NCBI RefSeq assembly: GCF_002909375.1
Contig: NZ_PPXD01000005.1
Coordinates: forward strand, 1-64,000
DNA from: Cryobacterium zongtaii
Lineage (GTDB): Bacteria > Actinomycetota > Actinomycetes > Actinomycetales > Microbacteriaceae
DNA: 64,000 bases
Direction of reading: 5' to 3'
In this document: piece by piece, positions 31,520-41,028 of the stretch
How the letters are laid out: every line of letters starts with the position of its first letter
How positions within the stretch are numbered: position 1 is the stretch's first letter
Program-made: the position numbers and the translations under genes
The notes under the pieces: generated by a model
Databases searched by the model: none
Told to the model about the DNA's origin: nothing
Seen by the model: only the letters and a program-made list of their open reading frames with translations

Positions 31520-32605
31520 TTATTCGGCTATCGGGCGGAGCCGTGCGATGGCGGCCAGGAACGCGCTCGTCTCGGCTTCGGTGCCGGCCGAGACCCGGAG
31601 GTGGCCGGGGATACCGACGTCGCGGATCAGGATGCCTTCGGCCAGGAGTGCCTGGAAGATCGCGTGCGGGTCGGAGACTCCGCCGAACAACACGAAGTTG
31701 CTTCCGCTGCGCAGTGGGCTGAAGCCGAGCTTCGTCAGTTCGGTCACCAGGCGATCGCGTTGCACCCGGATGTCGTCGACCATGGCGAGCATCTCACCGG
31801 TGTGGGCGAGCGCGGCCACGGCCGCCGCCTGGGTGAGGGCGGACAGGTGGTAGGGCAGCCGGACCAGGCGCAGCGCGTCCGTGACAGCCGGGTCGGCGGC
31901 CAGGTAGCCCAGCCGCACGCCGGCGAAAGCGAAGGCCTTGCTCATGGTCCGGGACACGAGCAGGCGCTCCCGGCCGGGCAGCAGGGTGAGGGCGCTGTCG
32001 GTGCCGTCCGGTGCGAACTCGGCGTAGGCCTCGTCGACGACAACGATGCCGGGGGTGGCGTCGTAGACGGCCGCGATGGTCTCCAGCGACAACGGGGTGC
32101 CGGTCGGGTTGTTCGGTGAGCAGAGGAAGACGATGTCGGGCGAGGCTTCCTCCACCCAGCGGGCGGCGGTCTCCGGCGAAAGTTCGTAGTCGGCGTCGCG
32201 GCCGCCGGGGATCCAGCGGGTATCGGTGCCGGAGGCGAGGATCGAGTACATCGAGTAGGTCGGCGCGTAGCCGAGCAGCGACCGGCCCGGCCCGCCGAAG
32301 GCCTGCAGAACCTGCTGCAGAACCTCGTTGGAACCGTTGGCGGCCCAGATGTTGTCGCGGGTGAGACCGTGACCGAGGTAGCCGGCGAGGGCGTCGCGCA
32401 GCTGGCTGAATTCCCGGTCGGGGTACCTGTTGACGGTGAGGATGGCCTCGGCCAGGGCCTCCGCGATGTCGGCGGCGACCGCGGGCGGGATCGGGTGGGT
32501 GTTCTCGTTGACGTTCAACGCCACCGGCACGTGCAGCTGGGGTGCTCCGTAAGGGATTTGTCCGCGGAGGTTGGCACGCAGGGGCAGGTCGTCGAGGCTG
32601 GTCAC
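31520..32605 (-). CDS. hisC: Histidinol-phosphate aminotransferase
   Basis: PLP-dependent class I/II aminotransferase of 361 residues. Motifs: NENTHPIPP, ANGSNEVLQQVLQAFGGPG, FLCSPNNPTGTPL, VVDEAYAEF and the cofactor lysine in SRTMSKAFAFAGVRLGYL (about residue 226). Starts with GTG at 32605. It is the first his gene here; hisD, which commonly precedes it, is not in the window. Confidence 0.95.
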   Translation of the reverse strand: MTSLDDLPLRANLRGQIPYGAPQLHVPVALNVNENTHPIPPAVAADIAEALAEAILTVNRYPDREFSQLRDALAGYLGHGLTRDNIWAANGSNEVLQQVLQAFGGPGRSLLGYAPTYSMYSILASGTDTRWIPGGRDADYELSPETAARWVEEASPDIVFLCSPNNPTGTPLSLETIAAVYDATPGIVVVDEAYAEFAPDGTDSALTLLPGRERLLVSRTMSKAFAFAGVRLGYLAADPAVTDALRLVRLPYHLSALTQAAAVAALAHTGEMLAMVDDIRVQRDRLVTELTKLGFSPLRSGSNFVLFGGVSDPHAIFQALLAEGILIRDVGIPGHLRVSAGTEAETSAFLAAIARLRPIAE

Positions 32606-32704
32606 CCGAACAAGCTTAGTTGCGCCCGCGGCCGACCCCTCGTATCCGAGGCGGGGCGGGGCGGGGCGGCTCCGGGCTGAGCGGCTCGGGCTGAGCTGGG
32701 CGGC

Positions 32705-33067
32705 TCAGTAGTCGGCGGGAAGGGCGAGGCGCTGGCCGGGCTGCACGGCCTCGGAGGACAGCTGGTTGAGGTTGACGATGTCAATGATCACGTCGCGCGG
32801 GTCTTGTCCGGGGGCGACAGACTCGGCCAGCTGCCAGAGCGACTGGCCGGCCTCAATGGTGACGTAGTCGAACGCGGCCGCGCCGATACCCGCGCTGCCC
32901 TCTGCCGCGGCCATGCCGCCGTTGACGGCGATGCCGATGACGCCGAGTACCAGGGGCACTGCGGCGAGGGCCGTGAAAACGGCCCGCCCGCGGCGGGTCA
33001 GCCGCAGGTGTGTGGTGGGCGGGGTGGCCGGGCTGTGGTTGTCCGGTGCTGCATATGCTGCGCTCAT
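32705..33067 (-). CDS. LysM membrane protein, SOS cell-division suppressor (YneA/DivS/ChiZ-like)
   Basis: 120 residues: a short basic cytoplasmic start, one membrane segment (about 28-52, [20 protein letters not shown]), and a C-terminal LysM domain (about 66-117, [15 protein letters not shown]...[16 protein letters not shown]). Small LysM proteins divergent from lexA are the known SOS cell-division inhibitors in Gram-positives (YneA in Bacillus, DivS in Corynebacterium, ChiZ in mycobacteria). Location and architecture fit this closely. It has a perfect Shine-Dalgarno AGGAGG and shares the lexA control region. That it inhibits division is inferred from context. Confidence 0.82.
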   Translation of the reverse strand: MSAAYAAPDNHSPATPPTTHLRLTRRGRAVFTALAAVPLVLGVIGIAVNGGMAAAEGSAGIGAAAFDYVTIEAGQSLWQLAESVAPGQDPRDVIIDIVNLNQLSSEAVQPGQRLALPADY

Positions 33068-33085
33068 GTCAAACCTCCTGGTAAC

Positions 33086-33117
33086 GCATCTGGCCCTCGG
33101 CCGGGAGGGCCAGATGC
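33086..33117 (-). promoter_or_regulatory. Perfect stem-loop in the leader of the LysM suppressor gene
   Basis: A 13-bp perfect stem (33086-33098 with 33105-33117, 6-base loop) lies only 5 bases before the AGGAGG ribosome binding site of the LysM gene, and it overlaps the edge of the SOS-box region. It could act as an attenuator, an mRNA stabiliser or a terminator for antisense transcription. Confidence 0.6.
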
Positions 33118-33216
33118 GAATCTATGTTCCGAATATATCTTCGAGTGTTCGAACAATCAACCCTGTTTCCGGATATTATGGAGACAGATTCCGCAACACA
33201 CTCGAATGCATGTCTA
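33117..33216. promoter_or_regulatory. Candidate LexA (SOS) boxes between the LysM gene and lexA
   Basis: Compared with the Gram-positive SOS box CGAACRNRYGTTYG: CGAATATATCTTCG at 33130-33143 matches 12 of 14, CGAATCTATGTTCC at 33117-33130 and CGAATGCATGTCTA at 33203-33216 match about 11 of 14. The overlapping pair at 33117-33143 is well placed to repress both divergent genes. The whole spacer is 315 bases (33068-33382); no gene is in it. Confidence 0.6.
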
Positions 33217-33382
33217 CGAACCGCTGCTCTGTGGCTACAGTTTCGATCGGGTAGCTGTACTCAAACAGACACCACCGACATTGCTGCCCGAGCCCGAGAA
33301 GTATGAGCCCGACGAGCATCAGCCCGGCGAGCACGAGCCCCACCAGCACCAGCCCGAACCGACTAACCAGAGGAGCGTCAAC

Positions 33383-34084
33383 GTGGCACAACAGAGCACA
33401 CCTCGGGACAAGGGCGGCACGCGACGCCGCAAGAGCCTGAGCGACAAACAGCGCGCGGTGATGGACGTCATCCAGCGTTCGGTGCGCGACCGCGGTTACC
33501 CGCCGAGCATGCGCGAGATCGGCGACGCCGTTGGTCTGTCCTCGTTGTCGAGCGTGACCCACCAGCTGCACCAGCTCGAGCTGAGCGGGTACCTGCGGCG
33601 CGACCCGCACCGGCCGCGCGCACTCGAGGTGCTTATCGAGCTGCCTCAGTCCTCAGAGGAGGTCACGCCCGGCGCCGCCGATGACTACCAGTCCGGCATC
33701 CAGGTGGGTGATGCGGCGATGGTGCCGCTCGTCGGCCGCATCGCCGCCGGTATCCCGATCATGGCCGACCAGCAGATCGACGAGATCTTCCCGCTCCCCC
33801 GCCAACTGGTGGGCAAGGGCGAGCTGTTCATGCTCAAGGTCGTCGGTGATTCGATGATCGACGCCGCCATCTGCGATGGCGACTGGGTGGTCATCCGCCA
33901 GCAGAAGACCGCGGAGAACGGCGAGATCGTCGCCGCGATGCTCGACGGCGAAGCCACGGTGAAGGTGCTGCGACAGCGCGACGGCCACACCTGGCTGCTC
34001 CCCCGCAACACCAACTTCGAGCCGATCCTGGGCGACTTCGCCGAGGTCCTCGGCAAGGTCGTCGCGGTGTTGCGTTCGGTCTAG
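33383..34084 (+). CDS. lexA: LexA repressor
   Basis: SOS master repressor, self-cleaving on RecA filaments. 233 residues: winged-helix DNA-binding domain (about 20-85, [22 protein letters not shown]), cleavage site Ala-Gly in GRIAAGIPI (about 131-132), catalytic Ser in VVGDSMID (about 168) and Lys in EATVKVL (about 205). The open frame runs back to 32804, but the GTG at 33383 with AGGAG 7 bases upstream gives the normal N-terminus ([12 protein letters not shown]). Divergent from the LysM gene and preceded by SOS boxes, so it is autoregulated. Confidence 0.96.
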   Translation: MAQQSTPRDKGGTRRRKSLSDKQRAVMDVIQRSVRDRGYPPSMREIGDAVGLSSLSSVTHQLHQLELSGYLRRDPHRPRALEVLIELPQSSEEVTPGAADDYQSGIQVGDAAMVPLVGRIAAGIPIMADQQIDEIFPLPRQLVGKGELFMLKVVGDSMIDAAICDGDWVVIRQQKTAENGEIVAAMLDGEATVKVLRQRDGHTWLLPRNTNFEPILGDFAEVLGKVVAVLRSV

Positions 34085-34103
34085 ATCCGCTCCGCTCCAG
34101 GCA

Positions 34104-34147
34104 CACAACAGGCCCGACCCCGCAAGGGGTCGGGCCTTCGTGTTGTG
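34104..34147. terminator. Bidirectional terminator between lexA and metE
   Basis: GGCCCGACCCC (34111-34121) pairs with GGGGTCGGGCC (34126-34136) around a GCAA tetraloop; outer CACAACA / TGTTGTG extend it. It lies between convergent lexA and metE. Confidence 0.88.
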
Positions 34148-34171
34148 CCGGCGTAGTCAGAGCGAGCTAGG

Positions 34172-36493
34172 TCAGACCAGCGTCGCCCGAACCGCGCGGG
34201 TGGCATCGACGATGTTGCGCAGGGACTCCACGGTCTCCGCATACCCGCGGGTCTTCAGCCCGCAGTCCGGGTTCACCCAGACCTGGCGAGCGGGGATCGA
34301 TTGCAGGGCCCGCTCGAGAAGTTCGGTGATCTCGGCCACACCGGGCACCCGCGGCGAGTGGATGTCGTAGACGCCCGGGCCGATGCCGTGGTCGAAGCCA
34401 CTGGTCTGCAGGTCGGCGACGACCTCCATCTTCGACCGGGCGGCCTCGATGCTGGTCACGTCGGCGTCCAGGTTGCGGATCGCGTCGATGACGACCCCGA
34501 ACTCCGAGTAGCAGAGGTGGGTGTGGATCTGGGTCTGGTCGGCGACCCCCGCGGTAGCGAGCCTGAACGACCCGACCGACCAATCCAGGTAGTCGGCGTG
34601 GTCCTTCTTCTTCAGGGGCAGCAGCTCGCGCAGCGCGGGCTCGTCGACCTGTACCACCCGGATACCGGCCGCCTCGAGGTCACCGATCTCGTCGCGCAGC
34701 GCGAGCGCCACTTGCCGGGCGGTCTCCCCCAGCGGCTGGTCGTCGCGCACGAACGACCAGGCCAGGATGGTGACCGGTCCGGTGAGCATCCCCTTGACCG
34801 GCTTCTCGGTGAGGGTCTGGGTGTAGCTGGACCACTCCACGGTGATGGGCGCCGGCCGCCGGACGTCGCCCCACAGGATCGACGGACGGGTGCACCGGCT
34901 GCCGTAGGACTGCACCCAGCCGTTCTCGGTGACGGTGAAGCCATCGAGGTTCTCGGCGAAGTACTGCACCATGTCGTTGCGCTCGGGTTCACCGTGCACG
35001 AGAACGTCGAGGCCGAGGTCTTCCTGCAGCTGCACGACCCGGCCGATCTCGGCGCGCATGAGCTCCTGGTAGTCGGCGGATGCGAGTTCACCCGAGACCA
35101 GGCGGGCGCGAGCGCGGCGGATATCGCTCGTCTGCGGGAACGAGCCGATGGTCGTGGTCGGCAGCGGGGGCAGGTCGAGCACGGCATCCTGAGCGGCCAG
35201 GCGGGCCTCGTAGTCGCCGCGACTGAAGTCGGCCGGGGTGAGGGTGTCGAGGCGGGCGCGAACGGCTCCGTCACGCACGCCGGGCGAGACCCGGCGCGCC
35301 TCCAGCGACGCGGTGGCCGCGTCGAGATCGGCCTGCACGGCAGCCTGCCCCTCGGAGAGGCCGCGAGCGAGGGTGGCGACCTGACCGATCTTCTGGTCGG
35401 CGAACGCCAGCCAGCCGGTGAGGTCGGCGCCGAGCTTGGTCTCGTCGGTGACGTCGTGCGGCAGGTGCAGCAGCGAGGTGGAGCTGGAGACCGCGATCCG
35501 GTCGCTCAGCGCGCCCAGCTGGGCCACCTTGTCGAACGCCGCGGCGAGGTCGCCGCGCCAGATGTTGTGACCGTCGATCACGCCGGCCACGAGGGTGGTG
35601 TCGGCCAGGCCGGGCACGTCGGCGGGCACCGTGCCGCGCACGAGGTCCAGGCCGATGGCCTCGACCGGGGTCTTGGCCAGAACGGGTAGGGCGTCGTCGA
35701 GGCTGCCGTAGGGCGCGGCCACGAACAGTCCGGGCCGCCTGTCGAGGCCGCCGAGGGTGTCGTAGGCCCGGGCGAGGGCGGCGAGGGCACGGTCGCGCGG
35801 GATGTCGATGCTCTCGCTGACGAGGGCCGGTTCGTCCAGCTGTACCCACTCTGCACCCGCGGCGGCGAGGCGCTCGATCAGGGTGGCGTAGACCGGCAGC
35901 AGGTCGTCGAGGCGATCGAGCGGGTGAAAGCCGGCCGGGGCCGTTTCGCTCGGCTTGGCCAGGAGCAGGAAGGTGACCGGACCGACGATGACGGGTCGGG
36001 TGAGGAAGCCGGCGGCGACGGCCTCGTCGAATTCCCGCACGATGCGGTCGCTGGCGAGGTGGAAGTTCGTCTCCGGGCCGATTTCCGGCACCAGATAGTG
36101 GTAATTGGAATCGAACCACTTGGTCATTTCGAGCGGCAGGTTCTCGCCGGCGCCGCGGGCCAGGGTGAAGTAGCCGGCGAGGTCGAGGTGACCGTCGGCG
36201 TCGACGAGACCGGCGAAGCGGGTGGGGATGGCGCCGACGGTCACCGCCGCATCCAGCACCTGGTCATAGAAGGAGAAGCTCTCCGGAATCGACGAGTCGC
36301 TGCGGCCGAGCCCGAGGCCGACGAGCCGCTCCCGGGTGGTGTTGCGCAGGGCTGCCGCGGTGGCTTCGAGTTGAGCGGCGTCGATCCGGCCGGCCCAGAA
36401 GGCTTCGACGGCCTTCTTCAGTTCGCGGCGGCGGCCGATCCGCGGGTAGCCGAGGATCGTTCCGGTGGGGAATGCGGGGACGGTGATGGTCAT
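34172..36493 (-). CDS. metE: Cobalamin-independent methionine synthase
   Basis: Methylates homocysteine with 5-methyltetrahydropteroyltriglutamate, without B12. 773 residues in two barrel halves. N-terminal folate-binding lysines in GRRRELKKAVEAFW; C-terminal zinc ligands His-x-Cys in HTHLCYSEF (about 657-659), a Glu, and Cys in NPDCGLKTR (about 742). Its start shares one base with the metF stop. Together they make and use methyl-THF. Confidence 0.97.
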   Translation of the reverse strand: MTITVPAFPTGTILGYPRIGRRRELKKAVEAFWAGRIDAAQLEATAAALRNTTRERLVGLGLGRSDSSIPESFSFYDQVLDAAVTVGAIPTRFAGLVDADGHLDLAGYFTLARGAGENLPLEMTKWFDSNYHYLVPEIGPETNFHLASDRIVREFDEAVAAGFLTRPVIVGPVTFLLLAKPSETAPAGFHPLDRLDDLLPVYATLIERLAAAGAEWVQLDEPALVSESIDIPRDRALAALARAYDTLGGLDRRPGLFVAAPYGSLDDALPVLAKTPVEAIGLDLVRGTVPADVPGLADTTLVAGVIDGHNIWRGDLAAAFDKVAQLGALSDRIAVSSSTSLLHLPHDVTDETKLGADLTGWLAFADQKIGQVATLARGLSEGQAAVQADLDAATASLEARRVSPGVRDGAVRARLDTLTPADFSRGDYEARLAAQDAVLDLPPLPTTTIGSFPQTSDIRRARARLVSGELASADYQELMRAEIGRVVQLQEDLGLDVLVHGEPERNDMVQYFAENLDGFTVTENGWVQSYGSRCTRPSILWGDVRRPAPITVEWSSYTQTLTEKPVKGMLTGPVTILAWSFVRDDQPLGETARQVALALRDEIGDLEAAGIRVVQVDEPALRELLPLKKKDHADYLDWSVGSFRLATAGVADQTQIHTHLCYSEFGVVIDAIRNLDADVTSIEAARSKMEVVADLQTSGFDHGIGPGVYDIHSPRVPGVAEITELLERALQSIPARQVWVNPDCGLKTRGYAETVESLRNIVDATRAVRATLV

Positions 36494-37554
36494 CAGTAGT
36501 GGTCCTTCGTGGAGTGGATTCCGGCACGGGTGTCGGCAGGGCTGGTCGAGGGATGGGTCGGAGGTGGGTTGTGAGCGGAGACGACCGGTTGTGCCGGTGC
36601 GAGCGCGCCGGCGCGGTCGAGCACGGCGAGCACGGTCTCGTGCTGGTTGAAGGCGTAGAGGTGCAGGCCGGGAGCCCCGCCGGCGATGAGCTTCTCGGCG
36701 AGGGCGGCGGCGTGGCTGACGCCGATCTCGCGCTGGCCCTCGAGGGTGGGTTCCACTTCGAGCTGGATCGAGAGTTCGGCGGGCAGTTCCTCCCCGGAGA
36801 GCTCGAGGATGCGCCGCAGCCGGCCGGGGCTGGTGACGGGCATGATGCCGGGCAGGATCGGGAACTCCACTCCGGCTTCCCTGGCTCGCTGGATGAAGCT
36901 GAGGTAGTGGTCGGCGTGGAAGAAGAGTTGGGTGATGGCGAGGTTGGCGCCCGCCGCCTGCTTGGCCAGCAGGGTGTCGATGTCCTGCGCGGTGGATCGT
37001 GAGCGCGGGTGCCCGTTGGGGAACGCGGCCACGGCGATGCGCACGTGCTCACGTTCGGTCTTCACGGCGCGGGCGCGAGGGAGTCCGGGGATGGGGGTCT
37101 CCTGGTACGGCACTCGCTCGGCCTGTACCCGATGGATCAGTTGCACCAGCTCGCCGGCGCTGTGCAGGTCGCCGAGGAAGGCATCGTTCTCGGTCAGGCC
37201 CTCGGGCGGGTCACCGCGGAGGGCGAGGAAGCTGCTCACGCCGGCATCGAGGAACTCGCGGATCAGGCTGCTCGCCTCGGCATGCGAGGAACCGACGCAG
37301 GTGAGGTGCGCCATCGGGTCCACGATGGTGGCCCGGCGGATGTAGCGCAGCACGTCCAGGGACGAGGTGCGGGAGGAACCGCTGGCGCCGTAGGTCACCG
37401 AGATGAACTTCGGACGGGCCGCAGCCAGGGCGTCGATGGTGGCATGCAGGGCCGTCGTCGCGGCATCCGTCTTGGGCGGGTACAGCTCAAACGAGAACGG
37501 GATGCTCGACCGACAGTCGGGGTCCGCCGGTGGGGTCGTGGGGGTCGCTGTCAT
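36493..37554 (-). CDS. metF: Methylenetetrahydrofolate reductase
   Basis: FAD enzyme that reduces methylene-THF to methyl-THF, the donor for MetE. 353 residues: SFELYPPKTD with the catalytic Glu (about 24), ISVTYGASGSSR, LALRGDPPEG, AITQLFFHADHYLSF and LPGIMPVTSPGRLRRI. The C-terminus has about 45 extra Pro/Ser/Thr-rich residues past the core. First gene of metF-metE. Confidence 0.95.
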   Translation of the reverse strand: MTATPTTPPADPDCRSSIPFSFELYPPKTDAATTALHATIDALAAARPKFISVTYGASGSSRTSSLDVLRYIRRATIVDPMAHLTCVGSSHAEASSLIREFLDAGVSSFLALRGDPPEGLTENDAFLGDLHSAGELVQLIHRVQAERVPYQETPIPGLPRARAVKTEREHVRIAVAAFPNGHPRSRSTAQDIDTLLAKQAAGANLAITQLFFHADHYLSFIQRAREAGVEFPILPGIMPVTSPGRLRRILELSGEELPAELSIQLEVEPTLEGQREIGVSHAAALAEKLIAGGAPGLHLYAFNQHETVLAVLDRAGALAPAQPVVSAHNPPPTHPSTSPADTRAGIHSTKDHY

Positions 37555-37578
37555 GGTTCCTCATTCGGCATGGTGGGT

Positions 37579-37665
37579 TCAGTTCGAAGGGCCTGGCGGC
37601 CGCGGACCGCCACGGATACCGGGCGGCTGCTCGCGGGCGGGTGCCGGGCTCGGCTGTCGCTCCAT
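37579..37665 (-). other. Possible 28-codon upstream ORF in the metF leader
   Basis: A short frame (ATG at 37665, stop at 37579) lies 24 bases before metF, rich in Pro, Arg and Gly, without Met or Cys codons after the start. It has no obvious ribosome binding site and could be chance. The rest of the metF leader (37555-37778) shows no recognised SAM riboswitch. Confidence 0.2.
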
Positions 37666-37778
37666 GCCGGGCAGAGTATCCCGCCGGCAACGAATGTGAT
37701 GACTCTAACAACGCACCTTCGGGCGCGCTGCTGCGTGGCCGATTGTTACGTTCGCGGCCGATCGGGGGCGTTAACGGC

Positions 37779-37823
37779 CGAAGGCGGCACCCGTTCCTGG
37801 CTCAGGAGCGGGTGCCGCCTTCG
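37779..37823 (-). terminator. Terminator after hflX
   Basis: A perfect 15-bp stem (37779-37793 with 37809-37823, 15-base loop), G+C-rich with CGAAGG ends. It follows the hflX stop at 37836 and isolates it from metF. Confidence 0.85.
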
Positions 37824-37835
37824 GGCGGATCGGGG

Positions 37836-39380
37836 TCAGCCGGAGATGGCCGGTGCCACCACGAACGGGGTGAACTGGGCCTCGATACCGGGCGACACAA
37901 GTGCCGTGACCTGGGTGCCGGTCTCGGAGTAGTCCAACGCCAGAACCTTGCCCTGCTCGTGCAGGATCGGGATGAGGTCACCGCGGTCGTAGGGGATCAG
38001 CAGTTCCAGGCGGATTTCCGGACGGGGAAGCATGGTCTCGAGAACCCGCAGCACCTCGTCGATGCCCTCGCCGCTGCGCGCCGACACGAAGATCGCCTGG
38101 GGGGCGAGGCCCCGCAGCACGAGCCGGTCGTCGTCGCTGACCAGGTCGCTCTTGTTGAACAGCACCAGCTCGGGGATGTCACTGGCACCGACCTCGCCGA
38201 TGACCTCGCGCACCGTGGCCAGCTGGCTGGCCGGGTCGGGGTGGGACGCGTCGACGACGTGGATGATGACATCGGAGTCCGCGACCTCCTCGAGGGTGGA
38301 GCGGAACGCCTCCACCAGCTGGTGGGGCAGGTTGCGCACAAAACCGACGGTGTCGGTGAAGGTGTACAGCCGACCGTCGTCCGTGGTGGACTTCCGCACC
38401 GTGGCGTCCAGGGTGGCGAAGAGGGAGTTCTCCACGAGCACGCCGGCCTTGGTGATGCGGTTGAGCAGGCTGGACTTGCCGGCGTTGGTGTACCCGACGA
38501 TCGCGACCGACGGCACCGCGTTGCGCTTGCGGTTGGCGCGCTTGGCCTCGCGGGCGGGCTTCATCTCCAGCATCTGCTTGCGCAGCCGCGACATCCGGGT
38601 GTGGATGCGGCGCCGGTCGAGTTCGATCTTCGTCTCACCGGGTCCACGCGAGCCCATACCGGCACCGGCGCCACCGACCTGGCCACCGGCCTGGCGGGAC
38701 ATCGAGTCACCCCAGCCGCGCAGTCGGGGCAGCAGGTAGGCGAGCTGGGCGAGTTCGACCTGCGCCTTACCCTCCCTGCTCTTGGCGTGCTGGCTGAAGA
38801 TGTCCAGGATCACGGCGGTGCGGTCGATGACCTTCACTTTGACCACGTCTTCCAGGGCTCGCCGCTGGCTGGGCGCGAGTTCGGTGTCGGCGATCACGGT
38901 GTCGGCGCCGAGCGCCGCCACGATGGACGCGAGCTCGAGGGCCTTGCCCTTGCCGAGGTAGGTGCTGGGGTCCGGGGTGGCGCGGCGCTGCAGCAGACCG
39001 TCCAGCACCGTGGCGCCGGCGGTTTCGGCCAGGGCGGCGAGCTCGCGCATGGAGTTCTCGGCGTCGAGCAGGCTACGGGCGGAGTAGACGCCGATCAGGA
39101 CGACGTTTTCCAGGCGCAGCTGGCGGTATTCAACCTCGGTGACGTCCTGCAGTTCGGTGGAGAGCCCACCGACGCGGCGCAGGGCGTTGCGGTCTTCACG
39201 TTCGGTCTGTTCGCCGTCGTGGTCGCCGCCGTCGAAACCGCCGTTGGCCGGGCGTGCCGAGAGGGCCTGCGCCGATCCGCTCGCGAACAGCGAGTAGCCG
39301 GAGGACCGGCTCTCGGCGCTGGCCAGCACGCGCGCAACTACATCGTCATCGCCATCGTGTGGAGCGTTTATATCAGTCAT
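37836..39380 (-). CDS. hflX: Ribosome-associated GTPase HflX
   Basis: GTPase that binds and splits stalled or hibernating 70S ribosomes. 514 residues. An N-terminal nucleotide-binding-like domain is followed by a coiled segment (ETKIELDRRRIHTRMSRLRKQ) and the G domain: G1 GYTNAGKSS (about 292-300), G3 DTVGF, G4 NKSD. The first 75 residues are an acidic, poorly conserved extension typical of actinobacterial HflX. Monocistronic by the terminator after it. Confidence 0.95.
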   Translation of the reverse strand: MTDINAPHDGDDDVVARVLASAESRSSGYSLFASGSAQALSARPANGGFDGGDHDGEQTEREDRNALRRVGGLSTELQDVTEVEYRQLRLENVVLIGVYSARSLLDAENSMRELAALAETAGATVLDGLLQRRATPDPSTYLGKGKALELASIVAALGADTVIADTELAPSQRRALEDVVKVKVIDRTAVILDIFSQHAKSREGKAQVELAQLAYLLPRLRGWGDSMSRQAGGQVGGAGAGMGSRGPGETKIELDRRRIHTRMSRLRKQMLEMKPAREAKRANRKRNAVPSVAIVGYTNAGKSSLLNRITKAGVLVENSLFATLDATVRKSTTDDGRLYTFTDTVGFVRNLPHQLVEAFRSTLEEVADSDVIIHVVDASHPDPASQLATVREVIGEVGASDIPELVLFNKSDLVSDDDRLVLRGLAPQAIFVSARSGEGIDEVLRVLETMLPRPEIRLELLIPYDRGDLIPILHEQGKVLALDYSETGTQVTALVSPGIEAQFTPFVVAPAISG

Positions 39381-39421
39381 CGCTTTAACTCTAGTTCCTC
39401 TTTTTTCGATAAGTTCGCTGT

Positions 39422-40042
39422 ATGGCTTCCGAACACTATTTCTCGTCGACTCCGGGCAGCGACCTGAAATTGCGGCAGATCACCGTGAAGATCGCCGGTC
39501 AAATCCGTGCGGTCACCACCGCGAACGCGATTTTCTCCCCCGAGCACATCGACACCGGTACCAAGGTGCTGATGCGTGAGGCTCCGCTGCCCTCCGGCGG
39601 CGGGGATGTGCTGGACCTCGGTTGTGGCTGGGGACCGATCAGCCTGCATCTGGCGCTGGCCGATCCCACGGCCACGGTGTGGGCCGTCGACGTCAACGAG
39701 AGAGCCCTCGAGTTGGTGCGGATGAACGCCGCCAGCCTGGGGCTCACCAACATCAACGCGGTCCTGCCGGCGGATGTTCCCGATTCCGTCGTGTTCGCCG
39801 GCATCTGGTCGAACCCGCCGATCCGGGTGGGCAAGGCCGAGCTGCACACGATGCTCGAGCACTGGCTGCCGCGTCTGAAGCCCGGCTCGGATGCCTGGCT
39901 CGTCGTGCAGCGCAACCTCGGCTCCGATTCGTTGCACCGCTGGCTCGCCGAGGAGTTCGCCGGGCAACCCGGCGCCCTCGAGGTTTCCCGCTACGCCACC
40001 GACAAGGGCTTCCGCATCCTGCAGGCGCACAAACCCGCCTGA
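39422..40042 (+). CDS. RsmC-like class I SAM methyltransferase
   Basis: 206-residue methyltransferase with the SAM motif VLDLGCGWGPISLHLA (about 63-78), acidic AVDVNERALEL, and the N6/N2-type catalytic motif SNPPIRVG (about 129-136). This matches the small MTS domain of RsmC (16S rRNA m2G1207), without its N-terminal duplicate. Substrate in Actinobacteria unproven. It starts 41 bases from hflX, divergently. Confidence 0.88.
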   Translation: MASEHYFSSTPGSDLKLRQITVKIAGQIRAVTTANAIFSPEHIDTGTKVLMREAPLPSGGGDVLDLGCGWGPISLHLALADPTATVWAVDVNERALELVRMNAASLGLTNINAVLPADVPDSVVFAGIWSNPPIRVGKAELHTMLEHWLPRLKPGSDAWLVVQRNLGSDSLHRWLAEEFAGQPGALEVSRYATDKGFRILQAHKPA

Positions 40043-40050
40043 CGCTCCCC

Positions 40051-40103
40051 CGCGAACTGTGAGATAGGCCCCACAACCCAGGGGCCCCAAGTCACGGTTC
40101 GCG
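40051..40103. terminator. Inverted repeat between rsmC-like gene and dapF
   Basis: CGCGAACTGTGA (40051-40062) faces TCACGGTTCGCG (40092-40103) with one mismatch, plus inner GGCCCC / GGGGCC pairing. It lies between convergent genes and probably terminates both. Confidence 0.7.
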
Positions 40104-40109
40104 GCAGGG

Positions 40110-40991
40110 TTAGGCGAGGGCGAGGGTGCCGTCGAAGACCAGGGTGGCGGGGCCGGACAGGGAGACGTGCTCGCCGTCTTCGGTGGGGAACATCCGCACG
40201 CCCAGAACGCCGCCGGGGACCTCGACACGCCACTGGTTCGGCGCGCCCTGGCCGGCCCAGTGCCGGGTGGCCAGGGCCGCCGCGACGGCACCGGTGCCGC
40301 AGGAGAGGGTCTCGCCGCTACCGCGTTCGTGCACGCGCATACGGATGCGGCCGACGCCGTCGACGACGAGCGGGTCATGCGGCAGCACGAACTCCACGTT
40401 GGCGCCCTCGGCGGGCTCGGGGTCCAGCTGCGGAATGAAGGTCAGGTCGGCGCTCTCGAGCTCGTTTTCGTCGGCGAGGGCCACCACCACGTGCGGGTTG
40501 CCCACGTTGATGCCCAGCCCCGGGCGGGCAACGGCGAGGTTCTTGGCACGCACCAGGGTCTCCCCCGGTTCCAGCCGCCACCGGCCGAGGTCCACCTGGA
40601 ACCCGGTGGCGTTCTGCTGCACGTCGCGCACGCCGCTGCGGGTGCCGATGGCCAGGGTGTCGCCGGGGCCGAGGTCGACGAGGCCCTGTTCGAGGAGGAA
40701 TCGGGTGTACACCCGGATGCCGTTGCCGCACATCTCCGACACCGTTCCGTCGGCGTTCCAGTAGTCCATGAACCACTCGGCGCCGTCGTCTTCGGCGAGG
40801 GCCGCGGCACCCGCATCGAGGTTGGCCGAACGCACCGCGCGGATGATGCCGTCGGCGCCGACGCCGAACTGGCGGTCGCAGATGCCCTGGATCTGCTCCG
40901 GGGTGAGGTCGAGTCGGCCGTCGGGGTCGGCGAACAGCACGAAGTCGTTGCCGGTGCCGTGGCCCTTGGTGAAGTGGAGATCGATGCCCAT
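40110..40991 (-). CDS. dapF: Diaminopimelate epimerase
   Basis: PLP-independent racemase converting LL- to meso-diaminopimelate for lysine and cell wall. 293 residues with both active-site cysteines: [10 protein letters not shown] (about 90) and [12 protein letters not shown] (about 230), and the start [14 protein letters not shown]. First after miaA in a run of minus-strand genes. Confidence 0.96.
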   Translation of the reverse strand: MGIDLHFTKGHGTGNDFVLFADPDGRLDLTPEQIQGICDRQFGVGADGIIRAVRSANLDAGAAALAEDDGAEWFMDYWNADGTVSEMCGNGIRVYTRFLLEQGLVDLGPGDTLAIGTRSGVRDVQQNATGFQVDLGRWRLEPGETLVRAKNLAVARPGLGINVGNPHVVVALADENELESADLTFIPQLDPEPAEGANVEFVLPHDPLVVDGVGRIRMRVHERGSGETLSCGTGAVAAALATRHWAGQGAPNQWRVEVPGGVLGVRMFPTEDGEHVSLSGPATLVFDGTLALA

Positions 40992-41028
40992 GTGTTCAGT
41001 TTAGGGACTCGGGCTACGGTATTCGGCG

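Noticed and set aside
37555-37778. SAM riboswitch before metF
   Set aside because: I could not find the conserved SAM-I, SAM-II or SAM-IV core sequences in the leader.
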